A stretch of DNA of 64,000 nt from Solirhodobacter olei (lineage in GTDB: Bacteria > Pseudomonadota > Alphaproteobacteria > Rhodobacterales > Rhodobacteraceae). The notes beneath the pieces are model-generated. The model did not search any database, was not told the DNA's origin, and saw nothing but the letters and a program-made list of their open reading frames with translations. The first letter of the stretch is position 1. Each line of letters opens with the position of its first letter. Made by a program: the position numbers and the translations under genes. Positions 20,296 to 29,691 of this stretch are shown in pieces. The stretch spans positions 62,001-126,000 of the forward strand of contig NZ_RRYH01000007.1 of NCBI RefSeq assembly GCF_004010155.1, read 5' to 3'.

Positions 20296-20826
20296 TCAGG
20301 GGGGGATTGTCACGCTTTCGCCACAAGATTTTGCGGTCAATGCAGGCCTTTGGCAGAAATCCTGCCGGTCCGCCGGGGGGGCGGGCGCCTCAGCCCCCTG
20401 CGCCTCCGGCAGGGTCAGGCTGCCGTCCGCGCCGAGCGGCCAGAACGGGTTCATCGCAAGCTCCCAGACATGCCCGTCGGGATCGGCGAAGTAGCCGGAA
20501 TAGCCGCCCCAGAACACCTTTTGCGGCGGCTTCAGCGGCTCCGCCCCGGCGGCGATAGCCTGGGCATAGGCGGCATCCACCTCGGCCTCAGTCGCGAAAT
20601 TCTGCGCCAGCGTCATCGCCCCGGTGCCTAGGGCCGCGGCCGGGCGGTTCTGATCTTCCGCCAGATCCTCGCGCCCGAAGAGCGCCAGCACCGCGCCCAG
20701 CATCTGGTAGAAGCAAACGCCCTCCGGCGCGGCGGCGGGCTGCCAGCCGAGCGCGGCATAGAAGGCCTTGGCGCGGTCGAGATCGGCCACACCTAGGGTG
20801 ATGAGCGTCACGCGTTGCGGGGTCAT
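20296..20826 (-). CDS. VOC-family (glyoxalase/bleomycin-resistance fold) protein
   Basis: This 176-residue protein carries a single VOC unit: ITLGVADLDRAKAFYAALGW at the start and FADPDGHVWELAMNPFW near residue 125 (only the H/E metal-ligand pattern is diagnostic). The last ~40 residues after the VOC fold are rich in Ala and Pro and look unconserved. Function is unknown; members include isomerases, dioxygenases and resistance proteins. Its ATG overlaps the recF stop (ATGA), so it is translated from the recF message, an insertion into the otherwise standard recF-gyrB order. Confidence 0.78.
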   Translation of the reverse strand: MTPQRVTLITLGVADLDRAKAFYAALGWQPAAAPEGVCFYQMLGAVLALFGREDLAEDQNRPAAALGTGAMTLAQNFATEAEVDAAYAQAIAAGAEPLKPPQKVFWGGYSGYFADPDGHVWELAMNPFWPLGADGSLTLPEAQGAEAPAPPADRQDFCQRPALTAKSCGESVTIPP

Positions 20827-21935
20827 GGCAGGCTCCCTTCGCTGATTTCAGAACAGCCGTTCACATCGCTCACGACGAAGCCCTGCGCCCGGTTCCCGAG
20901 CGACTCGAAAAGCTCCACGCCGGTCCCGGTCATGAAGGCCTGCGCACCAAGCGCACAGATCTCGTCATAGAGCGCGGCGCGACGGGCGGCGTCGAGATGG
21001 GCCGCGACCTCGTCCAGCAGCAGGATCGGCGGCGCACCGAAATCCCCCGCCAGGGCCCGCGCATTGGCAAGGATCAGCGAGATCAGCAGCGCCTTCTGCT
21101 CGCCGGTGGAGCACTGGTCCGCCGGCGCGCCCTTGGCGGCATAGACCCCGCAAAGATCCGCCCTGTGTGGCCCCGTGAGGGTACGCCCCGCCGCCATGTC
21201 CCGCCGTCGCCCGGCGCTCCAGAGCGTGGCGAGGCTCTCGGGATCCTCCGGCAGGTCCCCTTCCGGATCGAGCAACGCGAGGTCGGCGCGGGGAAAGGCC
21301 GTCTCCGCCCCTTCCTGCGCGGCGGCCAGCCGTGAAAGGCTGCGACGGCGGGCGGCGGTCATCGCGGCACCGGCCTCCGCCATCTGGCCCTCCAGGGCGG
21401 CAAACCAGGACGGATCGCCCAGGCCCTCGCGCAGCAGGCGGTTCCGCTCCCGCATCGCCTTTTCATATGTGAGCGCTTGTTCGGCATGCCCCGGCTCGAA
21501 GCTCATGGTGATCCGGTCGAGGAACCGCCGCCGCCCCTCCGCGCCTTCCAGCCATAGCCGGTCCATCGTCGGCACCAGCCAAAGGACCCGGGCGATATTG
21601 CCCAGCATCACCTGTGTCGCGGCCTTGCCGTCGATCCGCAACTGTCGCGCCGCGCCGGGCTCGGCCCAGGTTTCGACCTCGTGCACCTGCCAGAGGCTCT
21701 TCAGCGTCGCCGTGATCTTCCAGCCCAGCCCCTCGGGCCGCCGCGCCATTTCCTCTGCCCCGGCGCGCCGCAGCCCGCGCCCCGGCGAGAGCAGCGAGAT
21801 CGCCTCCAGCACGTTGGTCTTGCCGGCGCCGTTCGGCCCCCAGATCGCGACCGGCCGGCCATCCAGCGCCATCCGCGCCGCGCGATGCGAGCGGAAATGG
21901 CTCAGGCCGAGGTCGAGAAGAACCAGATCCCCCAC
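20823..21935 (-). CDS. recF: DNA replication and repair protein RecF
   Basis: This 370-residue SMC-like ATPase loads RecA at gaps. Walker A is GPNGAGKT at residues 33-40. The signature CSTGEQKALL is near residue 280 and Walker B PILLLDEVAAHLD near 310, as expected for RecF. Translation starts at GTG 21935, giving LVLLDLGLSHFRSH, the conserved RecF N-terminus. It follows dnaN across a strong hairpin and is coupled by ATGA overlap to the VOC gene. Confidence 0.95.
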   Translation of the reverse strand: MGDLVLLDLGLSHFRSHRAARMALDGRPVAIWGPNGAGKTNVLEAISLLSPGRGLRRAGAEEMARRPEGLGWKITATLKSLWQVHEVETWAEPGAARQLRIDGKAATQVMLGNIARVLWLVPTMDRLWLEGAEGRRRFLDRITMSFEPGHAEQALTYEKAMRERNRLLREGLGDPSWFAALEGQMAEAGAAMTAARRRSLSRLAAAQEGAETAFPRADLALLDPEGDLPEDPESLATLWSAGRRRDMAAGRTLTGPHRADLCGVYAAKGAPADQCSTGEQKALLISLILANARALAGDFGAPPILLLDEVAAHLDAARRAALYDEICALGAQAFMTGTGVELFESLGNRAQGFVVSDVNGCSEISEGSLP

Positions 21936-21974
21936 GGGCCGTCCTTCTTCTGTCTAGAAATATCCTCGGGGGGT

Positions 21975-21997
21975 GCGGGGGGCAGACAGCCCCCCGC
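21975..21997 (-). terminator. Strong hairpin between dnaN and recF
   Basis: GCGGGGGGC (21975-21983) and GCCCCCCGC (21989-21997) form a perfect 9-bp stem with a 5-base loop just past the dnaN stop. On the minus strand it is followed by ACCCCCCGAGGATATTTC. This hairpin-plus-tail pattern resembles a GC-hairpin element I recall as common in intergenic regions of Rhodobacteraceae. It probably ends or attenuates dnaN transcription before recF. Confidence 0.65.
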
Positions 21998-22009
21998 CGC
22001 CGCGCCCAA

Positions 22010-23128
22010 TCACACGCGCATCGGCATCACGACATAGATCGCAGAGGTGTCGTTCCCTTCCCGCATCAGCGTCGGGTCGCCGGAGGAATTGAACAGGAAA
22101 ACGGCGTTCTCCCGGTCCACCTGGCTCGCGATCTCAAGCAGGTACTTGGCGTTGAATCCGATCTCCAGCGCCTCGTCGCCATAGGCCACGGCAAGCTCTT
22201 CCTCGGCGGCCCCGCTGTCGGGCGCATTGACCGAAAGCACCAGCCGGTCCTCGTCGAGGCTCAGCTTCACCGCGCGGCTACGCTCGGAGGAGACGGTCGC
22301 GACCCGGTCCACCGCCTTTGCGAATTCGGCGGCATCCACCTCCAGCCGGCGGGCATTGCCGGTAGGGATGACGCGGCTGTAATCGGGGAAGGTGCCATCG
22401 ATCACCTTCGAGGTCAGCGTGATCTGCGGCGTGGCGAAGCGGATCTTCGTCTCGGAAACCGACACCGCGATCTGCATGTCGTCGTCATCAAGCAGCTTGC
22501 GCAGCTCGCCCACAGTCTTGCGTGGCACGATCACGCCCGGCATGTCGGCGGCGCCCTCGGGCAAGGCGGCATCGATCCGGGCCAGCCGGTGGCCGTCGGT
22601 CGCCACGCAGCGCAGCGCCTGGCCATCCTCGCCCTGCGCCACATGCATGTAGACGCCGTTCAGGTAATAGCGCGTCTCTTCGGTCGAAATCGCAAATTTC
22701 GACTTGTCGAAGAGCCGCCGCAGCACCGGCGCCGGGGCCGAGAAATTCGAGGTGTATTCCGAGGTCGCCATGACCGGGAAATCTTCCCGCGGCAGGGTGG
22801 CCAGGTGGAAGGTCGAGCGCCCGGCCTGCACCGTCAGCCGGCCCGAAGCACCGTCGTCGGTCAGCTGCACCAGCGCACCGTCGGGCAGCTTGCGTACGAT
22901 CTCGTGCAGCATCACCGCCTGCACCGTCGTCGCGCCGGGCCGCTCGACCACGGCGGGGCCCTTGTCGACCACTTCGATGTCGAGGTCGGTGGCGCGGAAG
23001 CTGGCCGTGTCACCCTCCGCCTCGATCAGCACGTTGGCCAGGATCGGGATGGTATTCCGGCGCTCGACGACCGACTGGGCTTGCGCCACGGCCTTCAGAA
23101 GCGCCGCGCGCTCGATACTGATCTTCAT
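22010..23128 (-). CDS. dnaN: DNA polymerase III beta sliding clamp
   Basis: This 372-residue protein forms the dimeric ring that tethers DNA polymerase III to DNA. The start MKISIERAALLKAVAQAQSV and the block NTIPILANVLIEA are typical of DnaN domain 1. The C-terminus ends in the conserved YVVMPMRV, which forms the partner-binding pocket. Length matches the family. It lies 98 bp downstream of dnaA on the same strand. Confidence 0.98.
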   Translation of the reverse strand: MKISIERAALLKAVAQAQSVVERRNTIPILANVLIEAEGDTASFRATDLDIEVVDKGPAVVERPGATTVQAVMLHEIVRKLPDGALVQLTDDGASGRLTVQAGRSTFHLATLPREDFPVMATSEYTSNFSAPAPVLRRLFDKSKFAISTEETRYYLNGVYMHVAQGEDGQALRCVATDGHRLARIDAALPEGAADMPGVIVPRKTVGELRKLLDDDDMQIAVSVSETKIRFATPQITLTSKVIDGTFPDYSRVIPTGNARRLEVDAAEFAKAVDRVATVSSERSRAVKLSLDEDRLVLSVNAPDSGAAEEELAVAYGDEALEIGFNAKYLLEIASQVDRENAVFLFNSSGDPTLMREGNDTSAIYVVMPMRV

Positions 23129-23226
23129 CCCTCAATCCTCTCGTCGCGACGGGGCGCACCCGCCGGTTCGGCGACTGTCCGAGACTTTCACGAGAGCGTC
23201 AAGGGCCAGCCGGGTGCGGCCGTTGC

Positions 23227-24624
23227 TCAACTTTCCAAAAGGCGGCGCAGCAGAAGCAGATCCTCGGCCATCTGGGTATCCTGACCCATCAGCTCCTCGA
23301 TCTTGCGCACGCCATGCATGATCGTGGTGTGGTCGCGCCCACCGAAGCGGCGGCCAATCTCAGGCAGGCTGCGCGGGGTCAGCTGCTTGGCAAGATACAT
23401 CGCGATCTGCCGCGGCCGGGCGATCGTGCGCACCCGCTTCGGGCCGATCAGGTCGGACAGGCGCACGTTGTAATGCTCGGCCACCTTGCGCTGAATCTCC
23501 TCGATCGTGACCTTCCGGTCCGAGGCGCGGAGGATATCGGCAAGGCAATCCTGGGCGAGGTCCAGCGTGATCTCGCGCCCGACGAGGCTCGCGAAGGCGA
23601 AAAGCCGTGTCAGCGCGCCTTCCAGAACGCGGACATTGGTGGTTATGCGATGGGCGAGGAACTCCAGCACGCCATTGGCCAGAACAAGGCCTGCATATTG
23701 CTGGCGGTACTGCTCCGCCTTCTGCTGCAGGATACCGAGCCGGAGTTCATAATCGGTCGGATGCAGGTCGACCACGAGCCCGCATTGCAGGCGGCTCTTG
23801 ATCCGGTCCTCGAGATCCTTGATCTCGCCCGGTGCGCGGTCGGCCGAGATGACGATCTGCTTGTTCTGGTCGACCAGCGCGTTGAAGGTGTGGAAGAATT
23901 CCTCCTGCGTGCTGTCTTTCCCCGCGATGAACTGCACGTCATCGACCATCAGCACGTCGACAGAGCGGAACAGCTCCTTGAAACCCATCACCTCGCGCTC
24001 GCGCAGCGCCTGGACGAAGCGGTACATGAATTGCTCGGCCGAGAGATAGAGAACGCGCAGCTTCGGTTTGCGGGTGCGCAGCTCATGCGCGATGGCGTGC
24101 ATCAGGTGCGTCTTGCCGAGGCCGACACCGCCGTAAAGGAAGAGCGGGTTGAAGCTGACCGGCCCACCCTCGGCCACCCGGCGGGCGGCGGCATGGGCAA
24201 GCTCGTTCGGCTTGCCGACAATGAACGTGTCGAAGGTGAAGCGGCCGTCGAGCGGGGCGCCGAGGCCCTCCTCGTCACGCGCTTCTGCCGAATGCGCGCC
24301 CTGGGCCGGGGCCGAGACCTCGGCACCGGCCGCGACGCGGGCGGCCACGGGGCGGGTCGCGGCGTTCACGGGGCGGGCGGCCGCGTTCTGGACATCGAAT
24401 TCCAGCCGGTCGGCCACGACACCCGCGCGGGTCAGCTGCTGAAGGATCTGGTCCGAAAAGTTGCGCGACACCCAATTGCCGAAGAAATTGGTCGGAACGG
24501 TGAACCGGGCCACGCCGCCGTTCAGGCCGGAGAAGCGAAGCGGTTCGATCCAGGTCGTGAAGTTGTTCTTGCCCACCGACTTCAGCAGTTCACCGCGCAC
24601 TTGCCCCCAGGTTTCTTCTGTCAT
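23227..24624 (-). CDS. dnaA: Chromosomal replication initiator DnaA
   Basis: This 465-residue initiator binds DnaA boxes and opens the origin. Domain I (about 1-85) is followed by a short Ala-rich linker, then the AAA+ domain with Walker A GGVGLGKTH near residue 165 and Walker B VLMVDDVQFIAGK. Domain IV ends with the DNA-binding signature GGRDHTTIMHGVRKI near residue 437. It heads the dnaA-dnaN-recF-gyrB series and is preceded by a long spacer with one near-consensus DnaA box, which may serve autoregulation. Confidence 0.98.
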   Translation of the reverse strand: MTEETWGQVRGELLKSVGKNNFTTWIEPLRFSGLNGGVARFTVPTNFFGNWVSRNFSDQILQQLTRAGVVADRLEFDVQNAAARPVNAATRPVAARVAAGAEVSAPAQGAHSAEARDEEGLGAPLDGRFTFDTFIVGKPNELAHAAARRVAEGGPVSFNPLFLYGGVGLGKTHLMHAIAHELRTRKPKLRVLYLSAEQFMYRFVQALREREVMGFKELFRSVDVLMVDDVQFIAGKDSTQEEFFHTFNALVDQNKQIVISADRAPGEIKDLEDRIKSRLQCGLVVDLHPTDYELRLGILQQKAEQYRQQYAGLVLANGVLEFLAHRITTNVRVLEGALTRLFAFASLVGREITLDLAQDCLADILRASDRKVTIEEIQRKVAEHYNVRLSDLIGPKRVRTIARPRQIAMYLAKQLTPRSLPEIGRRFGGRDHTTIMHGVRKIEELMGQDTQMAEDLLLLRRLLES

Positions 24625-25154
24625 TTTTCACCCGTACCTTCGCGCATTTTAGGCACTGGCCTTCGAGGTGCGCTCCCCGGGGCCGATCAACTCGCACAAC
24701 TGCGGGTCGGATGATCCGAAGATCCGGTGCTGCCATCCCGCACACCGGACAAACGGACGCCTGCGCAAGAGGGTATCGGCCTGGGAGCAGTGCCCTGGCG
24801 TGACATCCCCTCGCGAGGGTTCGACCTGGGACACATATCCACAACGCCGCCAAATGAAGCGGCGCGTGCAAACGCGCAAAACAAGAACAGCCGCGCCCAC
24901 TCGGCCGACTCATCCGCGCTGCGGCTTCCGGGTTTCCGGGCCCTGTCGGAATCAACTTGGCAGTGCGATTCCGGGTCCGGAGCCTGTCCTCCGCGTCATG
25001 TCCCCCAAGGCGATCAGACTCGCTGTATGGAAGCTAGCAACAGGGGTTCAGGCAGCGCAACAGAACTTCTGGCTTGACTCGTCCTGCCGTGCCGCGAATC
25101 CGAAGCGCCGTGCAAAAAGGGCACGGTCGCCCCGAACTGGCCTTGGAGAATGCG
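24625..25154. promoter_or_regulatory. dnaA upstream region with DnaA box and clustered GANTC sites
   Basis: No gene is evident in these 530 bp. One near-consensus DnaA box, ATATCCACA, lies at 24835-24843. Six GANTC sites (the CcrM methylation target of alphaproteobacteria) fall at 24907, 24949, 24967, 25017, 25076 and 25096, all within 194 bp. They probably mark the dnaA promoter/leader, where methylation state can time expression in this class. A single DnaA box and no AT-rich unwinding segment do not support an origin here. Confidence 0.55.
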
Positions 25155-25182
25155 AAAAGGGCGCACCGAACCCGGTACGCCC
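25155..25182 (-). terminator. Intrinsic terminator of rpsT
   Basis: On the minus strand a 10-bp stem (25173-25182 with 25159-25168, one G:U pair) with a 4-base loop is followed directly by TTTT (25158-25155). It lies 30 bp past the rpsT stop and is a classic Rho-independent terminator. Confidence 0.82.
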
Positions 25183-25212
25183 CTTGGCGAAACTTCAATG
25201 TTTTCAACAGGT

Positions 25213-25479
25213 TCAGACGCTGAGCGCTTTGACCCGCGAAGACAGGCGCGACATTTTCCGCGCAACGGTGTTCTTGTGCAGCACGCCCTTCGTGACGCCA
25301 CGCGCCAGTTCCGGCTGGGCCGTCTTCAGCGCTGCCGCAGCCGCGCTCTGGTCCCCGCTGGCAATCGCCTCTTCCACCTTGCGGAGGAAAGTGCGGATGC
25401 GCGAGCGACGCGCCTTGTTCACGGCATAACGCGCCTCGGATTGGCGGGCGCGCTTCTTCGACTGGGGCGTGTTGGCCAT
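25213..25479 (-). CDS. rpsT: 30S ribosomal protein S20
   Basis: This 88-residue basic protein binds 16S rRNA in the small subunit. The start [27 protein letters not shown] is reduced here to its key features: [12 protein letters not shown], then [19 protein letters not shown], both typical of S20. Length and the high lysine/arginine content fit. It stands alone with its own terminator, upstream of dnaA on the same strand, the usual arrangement in Rhodobacterales. Confidence 0.97.
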   Translation of the reverse strand: MANTPQSKKRARQSEARYAVNKARRSRIRTFLRKVEEAIASGDQSAAAAALKTAQPELARGVTKGVLHKNTVARKMSRLSSRVKALSV

Positions 25480-25588
25480 ATGTGCTTCCGATGTCGTCCG
25501 GGTAATTCTGAAGCCGCGCTTCTACGCACGACTCGGTGGCAAGTCAACAGGCCCGACGCGGATTTTCGCGGGGGCCTCGCGGCGGGGC

Positions 25589-26365
25589 CTAGCGGTCGGT
25601 GAATTTCGCCGGCCGCTTCTCCAGAAAAGCGGCCATGCCCTCCTTCTGATCCTCGGTCGCGAAGAGCGCATGGAAGAGCCGGCGCTCGAACAAGAGCCCC
25701 TCGCGCAGCGGCACTTCATAGCTGCGGTTGACCGCCTCCTTCACCGCCATGACGGTGACGGCGGACTTGGCCGCGATGGCCTTCGCGGCGGCCAGCGCCT
25801 CTTCCACCAGCTTCTCGGCCGGGACCACCCGGCTGACGAGACCCGCCCGCTCCGCCTCGGCCGCATCCATCATCCGGCCGGTCAGATGCATCTCCATCGC
25901 CTTCGACTTGCCGACGAAGCGGGTCAGCCGCTGGGTGCCGCCGATCCCGGCGACGACGCCAAGGTTGATCTCCGGTTGGCCGAATTTCGCGGTCTCGGCG
26001 GCAAGGATGAAGTCGCACATCATCGCAAGCTCGCAGCCGCCGCCAAGCGCATAGCCCGCCACTGCCGCAATCATCGGCTTGCGCACGCGCAGCAGCGCCT
26101 CCGTCTCGGGGGTGAAGAGGTCCGAGGAAAACACCTCGACGAAGCTCTTCTCCGCCATCTCGCGGATATCCGCTCCGGCGGCAAAAGCCTTTTCGGAACC
26201 GGTCAGCACGATGCAGCGCACCGCCGCGTCGGCGTCGAGGGCGGCCAGCGCCTCGGCCAGTTCGGACAGAAGCTCCGCACTCAGCGCGTTCAGCGCCTTC
26301 GGTCGATTCAGCCGAACCAGCGCCACGCCCTCGGCGATCTCCACGATCAGGGTGTTGTAAGCCAT
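25589..26365 (-). CDS. Enoyl-CoA hydratase (crotonase family)
   Basis: This 258-residue cytosolic enzyme hydrates enoyl-CoA in beta-oxidation. The oxyanion-hole segments are [10 protein letters not shown] near residue 63 and [20 protein letters not shown] near 102. The catalytic glutamates lie in GGGCELAM and in FGQPEINLG, as in mitochondrial ECHS1. The ATG at 26365 with a GGAGGG site 5 bases upstream is the start; the longer frame upstream runs over the end of mutM and lacks support. It sits between mutM and rpsT on the minus strand. Confidence 0.92.
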   Translation of the reverse strand: MAYNTLIVEIAEGVALVRLNRPKALNALSAELLSELAEALAALDADAAVRCIVLTGSEKAFAAGADIREMAEKSFVEVFSSDLFTPETEALLRVRKPMIAAVAGYALGGGCELAMMCDFILAAETAKFGQPEINLGVVAGIGGTQRLTRFVGKSKAMEMHLTGRMMDAAEAERAGLVSRVVPAEKLVEEALAAAKAIAAKSAVTVMAVKEAVNRSYEVPLREGLLFERRLFHALFATEDQKEGMAAFLEKRPAKFTDR

Positions 26366-26430
26366 CCCGCCCTCCTTCGCGTTCGCCCCTGCATAGCAGC
26401 CGCGACCGCCCGCGCAAGCCGGGGCGCGGC

Positions 26431-27282
26431 TCAGCGCTGGCAGATCGGGCAGAAGAAGCTGGAACGGCCCGATTGAACCACGCGGCGGATCGTGCCTGTG
26501 CATCCTGGTGTGACGCAGGGGGCGCCCTCCCGGTCGTAGACCCGGAACGCATGCTGGAAATAGCCGAGCTCGCCATCGGCCTGGCGATAGTCCTTCAGGC
26601 TGGAGCCGCCGGCCTCGATCGCCTCGCCCAGCACCTCGCGGATCACCGGCACCAGCGCCGCCGCGCGGGCCGGGGCGATCCGCCCGGCCTGGTGACGAGG
26701 GTCTATTCCGGCCCGAAACAGCACTTCGCAGACATAGATGTTGCCAAGGCCCGCGACCAGCTTCTGGTCCAGTAGCGCCGATTTCACCGGCGTGTTGCGG
26801 TCCTTCAGCCGGGAGGCGAGATAGGCCTCGCTGAACGCGTTGCCCAAGGGTTCCGGCCCGATCCCGGCCAGAAGCGGATGCGCCTCGGCAGAGGCGGTGG
26901 GCGCCAGATCCATCATCCCGAAGCGCCGGGCGTCGTTGAAGGTGACCCGCGCGCCGCCCTCCATGTCGAGCACGACATGGTCGTGCTTGGCGGGCGCCGG
27001 ATGATCCTGGTGGAACTGTCCCAGCATCGCACCGGAGACCAGCATCCGCCCCGACATGCCCAGATGCACGATCAGCGTCTCGCCGGTGTCGAGATCGACG
27101 AGGATGTATTTCGAGCGCCGCCGCAGCCGCTCCACGCGCGCGCCGGTCAGACGCTCGGCCATCCGTTCCGGCAGGGGCCAGCGCAGATCGGGACGGCGCA
27201 CCTCCGCCCGCGCGATCCGCCTGCCCTCCATCGCCGGGATCAACCCGCGGCGCACCGTTTCGACTTCAGGCAGTTCCGGCAT
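26431..27282 (-). CDS. mutM: Formamidopyrimidine-DNA glycosylase (Fpg)
   Basis: This 283-residue base-excision repair enzyme removes 8-oxoguanine. The catalytic N-terminus [13 protein letters not shown] is intact with Pro2 and Glu3, the conserved Lys lies in [10 protein letters not shown], and the helix-two-turn-helix is present ([21 protein letters not shown], of which GLGNIY is diagnostic). The C-terminal zinc finger has four cysteines, CVTPGC and FFCPIC. The ATG at 27282 follows GGAGGGAGAT. It diverges from ubiE over 117 bp. Confidence 0.96.
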   Translation of the reverse strand: MPELPEVETVRRGLIPAMEGRRIARAEVRRPDLRWPLPERMAERLTGARVERLRRRSKYILVDLDTGETLIVHLGMSGRMLVSGAMLGQFHQDHPAPAKHDHVVLDMEGGARVTFNDARRFGMMDLAPTASAEAHPLLAGIGPEPLGNAFSEAYLASRLKDRNTPVKSALLDQKLVAGLGNIYVCEVLFRAGIDPRHQAGRIAPARAAALVPVIREVLGEAIEAGGSSLKDYRQADGELGYFQHAFRVYDREGAPCVTPGCTGTIRRVVQSGRSSFFCPICQR

Positions 27283-27399
27283 ATCTCCCTCCAAGCGGCG
27301 CGCCGTCACTTTCGCCCCAGCGGCTCGCCGCACTGTCGCATTGTGTCGGCGCGCCGGCGGCCTATAAGGGGGGCACCTTTGAACCGACGGCAAGGCCCG

Positions 27400-28152
27400 A
27401 TGAGCGAAGACAGCGCAAAGACGACGCATTTCGGCTTCCAGACCGTGGCCGAGGAAGACAAGGCCGGCATGGTGCATGGCGTCTTCACCCGGGTCGCCTC
27501 GAAATACGATCTGATGAACGACCTGATGTCCGGCGGGGTCCACCGGCTCTGGAAAGACGCGATGATGGACTGGCTCGCGCCGCGGCCGGGCCAGAAGCTG
27601 CTCGACGTTGCCGGCGGCACCGGGGACATCTCCTTCCGGTTTCTCAAGCGCGCCCCGACCGCGCAGGCCACCGTGCTCGACATGACCGAATCGATGCTTG
27701 TCGAGGGCCGTCACCGCGCCGAGGCGGAGCAGATGGCCGACAGCCTCGACTGGGTGGTGGGCGACGCGATGGCCCTGCCCTTCGCCGACAACAGCTTCGA
27801 CGTCTACACCATCAGCTTCGGCATCAGGAACGTCACCCGCATCCCCGACGCGCTGGCCGAGGCCTACCGCGTCCTGCGCCCTGGCGGGCGGCTGATGGTT
27901 CTCGAATTCAGCCGGATCCCGAACGACGGGCTGCAATGGGCCTATGACCGCTATTCCTTCAACGTGATCCCGGTGATGGGCCAGATCGTGGCGAACGACC
28001 GCGACAGCTACCAGTACCTCGTGGAATCGATCCGCAAGTTCCCCGATCAGGAGAGCTTCGCCACCCTGATCCGTCAGGCCGGCTTCGGACAGGTGAAATA
28101 CCGGAACCTGACACTCGGCATCGCGGCGCTGCATTCGGGCTGGAAGCTCTAG
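27400..28152 (+). CDS. ubiE: Ubiquinone/menaquinone C-methyltransferase UbiE
   Basis: This 250-residue SAM-dependent enzyme C-methylates the ubiquinone ring. The signature [17 protein letters not shown] near residue 37 and the SAM loop [11 protein letters not shown] near 68 are clear, as are the second family pattern [13 protein letters not shown] and the tail [11 protein letters not shown]. The ATG at 27400 is a clean start of the conserved protein. ubiB follows with no gap, so both are in one operon for aerobic quinone synthesis. Confidence 0.97.
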   Translation: MSEDSAKTTHFGFQTVAEEDKAGMVHGVFTRVASKYDLMNDLMSGGVHRLWKDAMMDWLAPRPGQKLLDVAGGTGDISFRFLKRAPTAQATVLDMTESMLVEGRHRAEAEQMADSLDWVVGDAMALPFADNSFDVYTISFGIRNVTRIPDALAEAYRVLRPGGRLMVLEFSRIPNDGLQWAYDRYSFNVIPVMGQIVANDRDSYQYLVESIRKFPDQESFATLIRQAGFGQVKYRNLTLGIAALHSGWKL

Positions 28153-29682
28153 GTGCGCGGCCCCCACAACATCTGGCGGCTGATCCGCACCGGCGCCACG
28201 CTGGAACGCACCGGCGCGATGCATGCCGTTCTCGAGGCGGTAAACGCCCCGCCCCGCCTGCGCCTCGCCGCCCGGGTGCTGGGCTGGCCGTTCAAATGGC
28301 TGGGCCTGAAGGGCGACACCAGCCTGCCGCCGACGACCCGCGCGATCACCGCGCTGGGGCCGGCCTATATCAAGTTCGGCCAGATCCTCTCGACCCGCCC
28401 CGATGTGGTGGGCCAGGAGATGGCCGACCAGCTCCGCTACCTGCAGGACAAGCTCCCGCCCTTCCCGATCGGCACCGCCAAGCGCATGCTGGAGGAGGAA
28501 CTGGATGTGAAGGTGGACGCGATCTTCTCGGAATTTTCCGAGCCGGTCGCCGCCGCCTCCATCGCCCAGGTGCACCGCGCCCGGCTGGCCGAGGATGGGC
28601 GCGAGGTGGCGGTTAAGATCCTGCGGCCGGGGATCGAGCGCGCCTTCCGCCGCGACATAGACGCGTTCTACTTCGCCGCCTCTGCGATCGAGCTCCTCCT
28701 GCCCGGCACCCGCCGCCTGCGCCCGACCGAGGTTGTCGCCCATTTTGAGGGCGTCGTGCTGGGCGAGTTGGACCTGCGGCTGGAAGCCTCCGCCGCCTCC
28801 GAATTCGCCGCCAACACGGCCAAGGACGAAGGCATCCGCGTGCCAGAACCGGTCTGGGCCTATTCCGCCCGGCAGGTGATGACCATCACCTGGGCCGAGG
28901 GGATGCCGATCGGCGACAATGCACAGCTCGACGCCGCCGGCATCGACCGGGCGGAGATTGGCGAGCGGGTCCTGCGCCTCTTCCTCAGCCACGCGCTGCG
29001 CGACGGCTTCTTCCACGCCGACATGCACCAGGGCAACATGAAGGTCGCCGCGAACGGCGATATCGTCACCTATGACTTCGGCATCATGGGCCGGATCGAC
29101 GAGTATACCCGCCGGGTCTATGCCGAGATCCTCTACGGGTTCATCAAGCGCGACTATACCCGGGTGGCCGAGGTGCATTTCGAGGCCGGCTATGTCCCCG
29201 CAGACCGCAACGTGGACGATTTTGCCCGGGCGCTACGGGTCGTGGGCGAGCCGATCTTCGGCATGGACGCCTCCCGCATCTCCATGGCCCGCCTCCTGGC
29301 CTATCTCTTCGAGGTAACCGAGCGGTTCGGGATGCAGACCCGAACCGAGCTGATCCTGCTGCAGCGCACCATGGTGGTGGTGGAGGGCGTCTCTCGCTCG
29401 CTCTACCCCCATATCAACATCTGGGAAGTCTCCCGACCGATCGTCGAAGGCTATATCCGCCAGAACGTGGGCCCTGCCGCGGCGCTGCGCGATCTGGCCC
29501 GCACCGCCCGCGTGCTCGCCAGGTTCGGCCCGCGCCTGCCGCATCTGGTGGAATCGCAGCTTCTGCGCCAGACGGAGCACGCAGCCCCACCCGCCAAGCG
29601 CCGCGGGCTGCTGCCGATCGTCTGGATGCTCAGCGGCGCGGTGATCGCTTCGGCCGGCATCTGGATCGGCGCGCACCTCTAG
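28153..29682 (+). CDS. ubiB: Ubiquinone biosynthesis accessory kinase UbiB
   Basis: This 509-residue atypical kinase/ATPase supports ubiquinone synthesis. It has the family KxGQ motif in [14 protein letters not shown] near residue 72, an Ala-rich nucleotide loop [13 protein letters not shown], catalytic HADMHQGN and DFG ([10 protein letters not shown]). A C-terminal hydrophobic segment of about 20 residues ([19 protein letters not shown]) anchors it to the membrane. Translation begins at GTG 28153, the first base after the ubiE stop. In this genome flagellar genes, not coaBC, follow. Confidence 0.95.
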   Translation: MRGPHNIWRLIRTGATLERTGAMHAVLEAVNAPPRLRLAARVLGWPFKWLGLKGDTSLPPTTRAITALGPAYIKFGQILSTRPDVVGQEMADQLRYLQDKLPPFPIGTAKRMLEEELDVKVDAIFSEFSEPVAAASIAQVHRARLAEDGREVAVKILRPGIERAFRRDIDAFYFAASAIELLLPGTRRLRPTEVVAHFEGVVLGELDLRLEASAASEFAANTAKDEGIRVPEPVWAYSARQVMTITWAEGMPIGDNAQLDAAGIDRAEIGERVLRLFLSHALRDGFFHADMHQGNMKVAANGDIVTYDFGIMGRIDEYTRRVYAEILYGFIKRDYTRVAEVHFEAGYVPADRNVDDFARALRVVGEPIFGMDASRISMARLLAYLFEVTERFGMQTRTELILLQRTMVVVEGVSRSLYPHINIWEVSRPIVEGYIRQNVGPAAALRDLARTARVLARFGPRLPHLVESQLLRQTEHAAPPAKRRGLLPIVWMLSGAVIASAGIWIGAHL

Positions 29683-29691
29683 GCGCGGTCC

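Noticed and set aside
24625-25212. Chromosomal origin or a structured small RNA between dnaA and rpsT
   Set aside because: Only one near-consensus DnaA box and no AT-rich unwinding region are visible. No fold matching 4.5S, 6S or RNase P RNA could be recognised by eye.
26431-29178. A 915-codon open frame joining mutM with antisense ubiE/ubiB sequence
   Set aside because: Only the last 284 codons (from 27282, with a ribosome site) are MutM; the rest is opposite ubiE and ubiB and has no family features.
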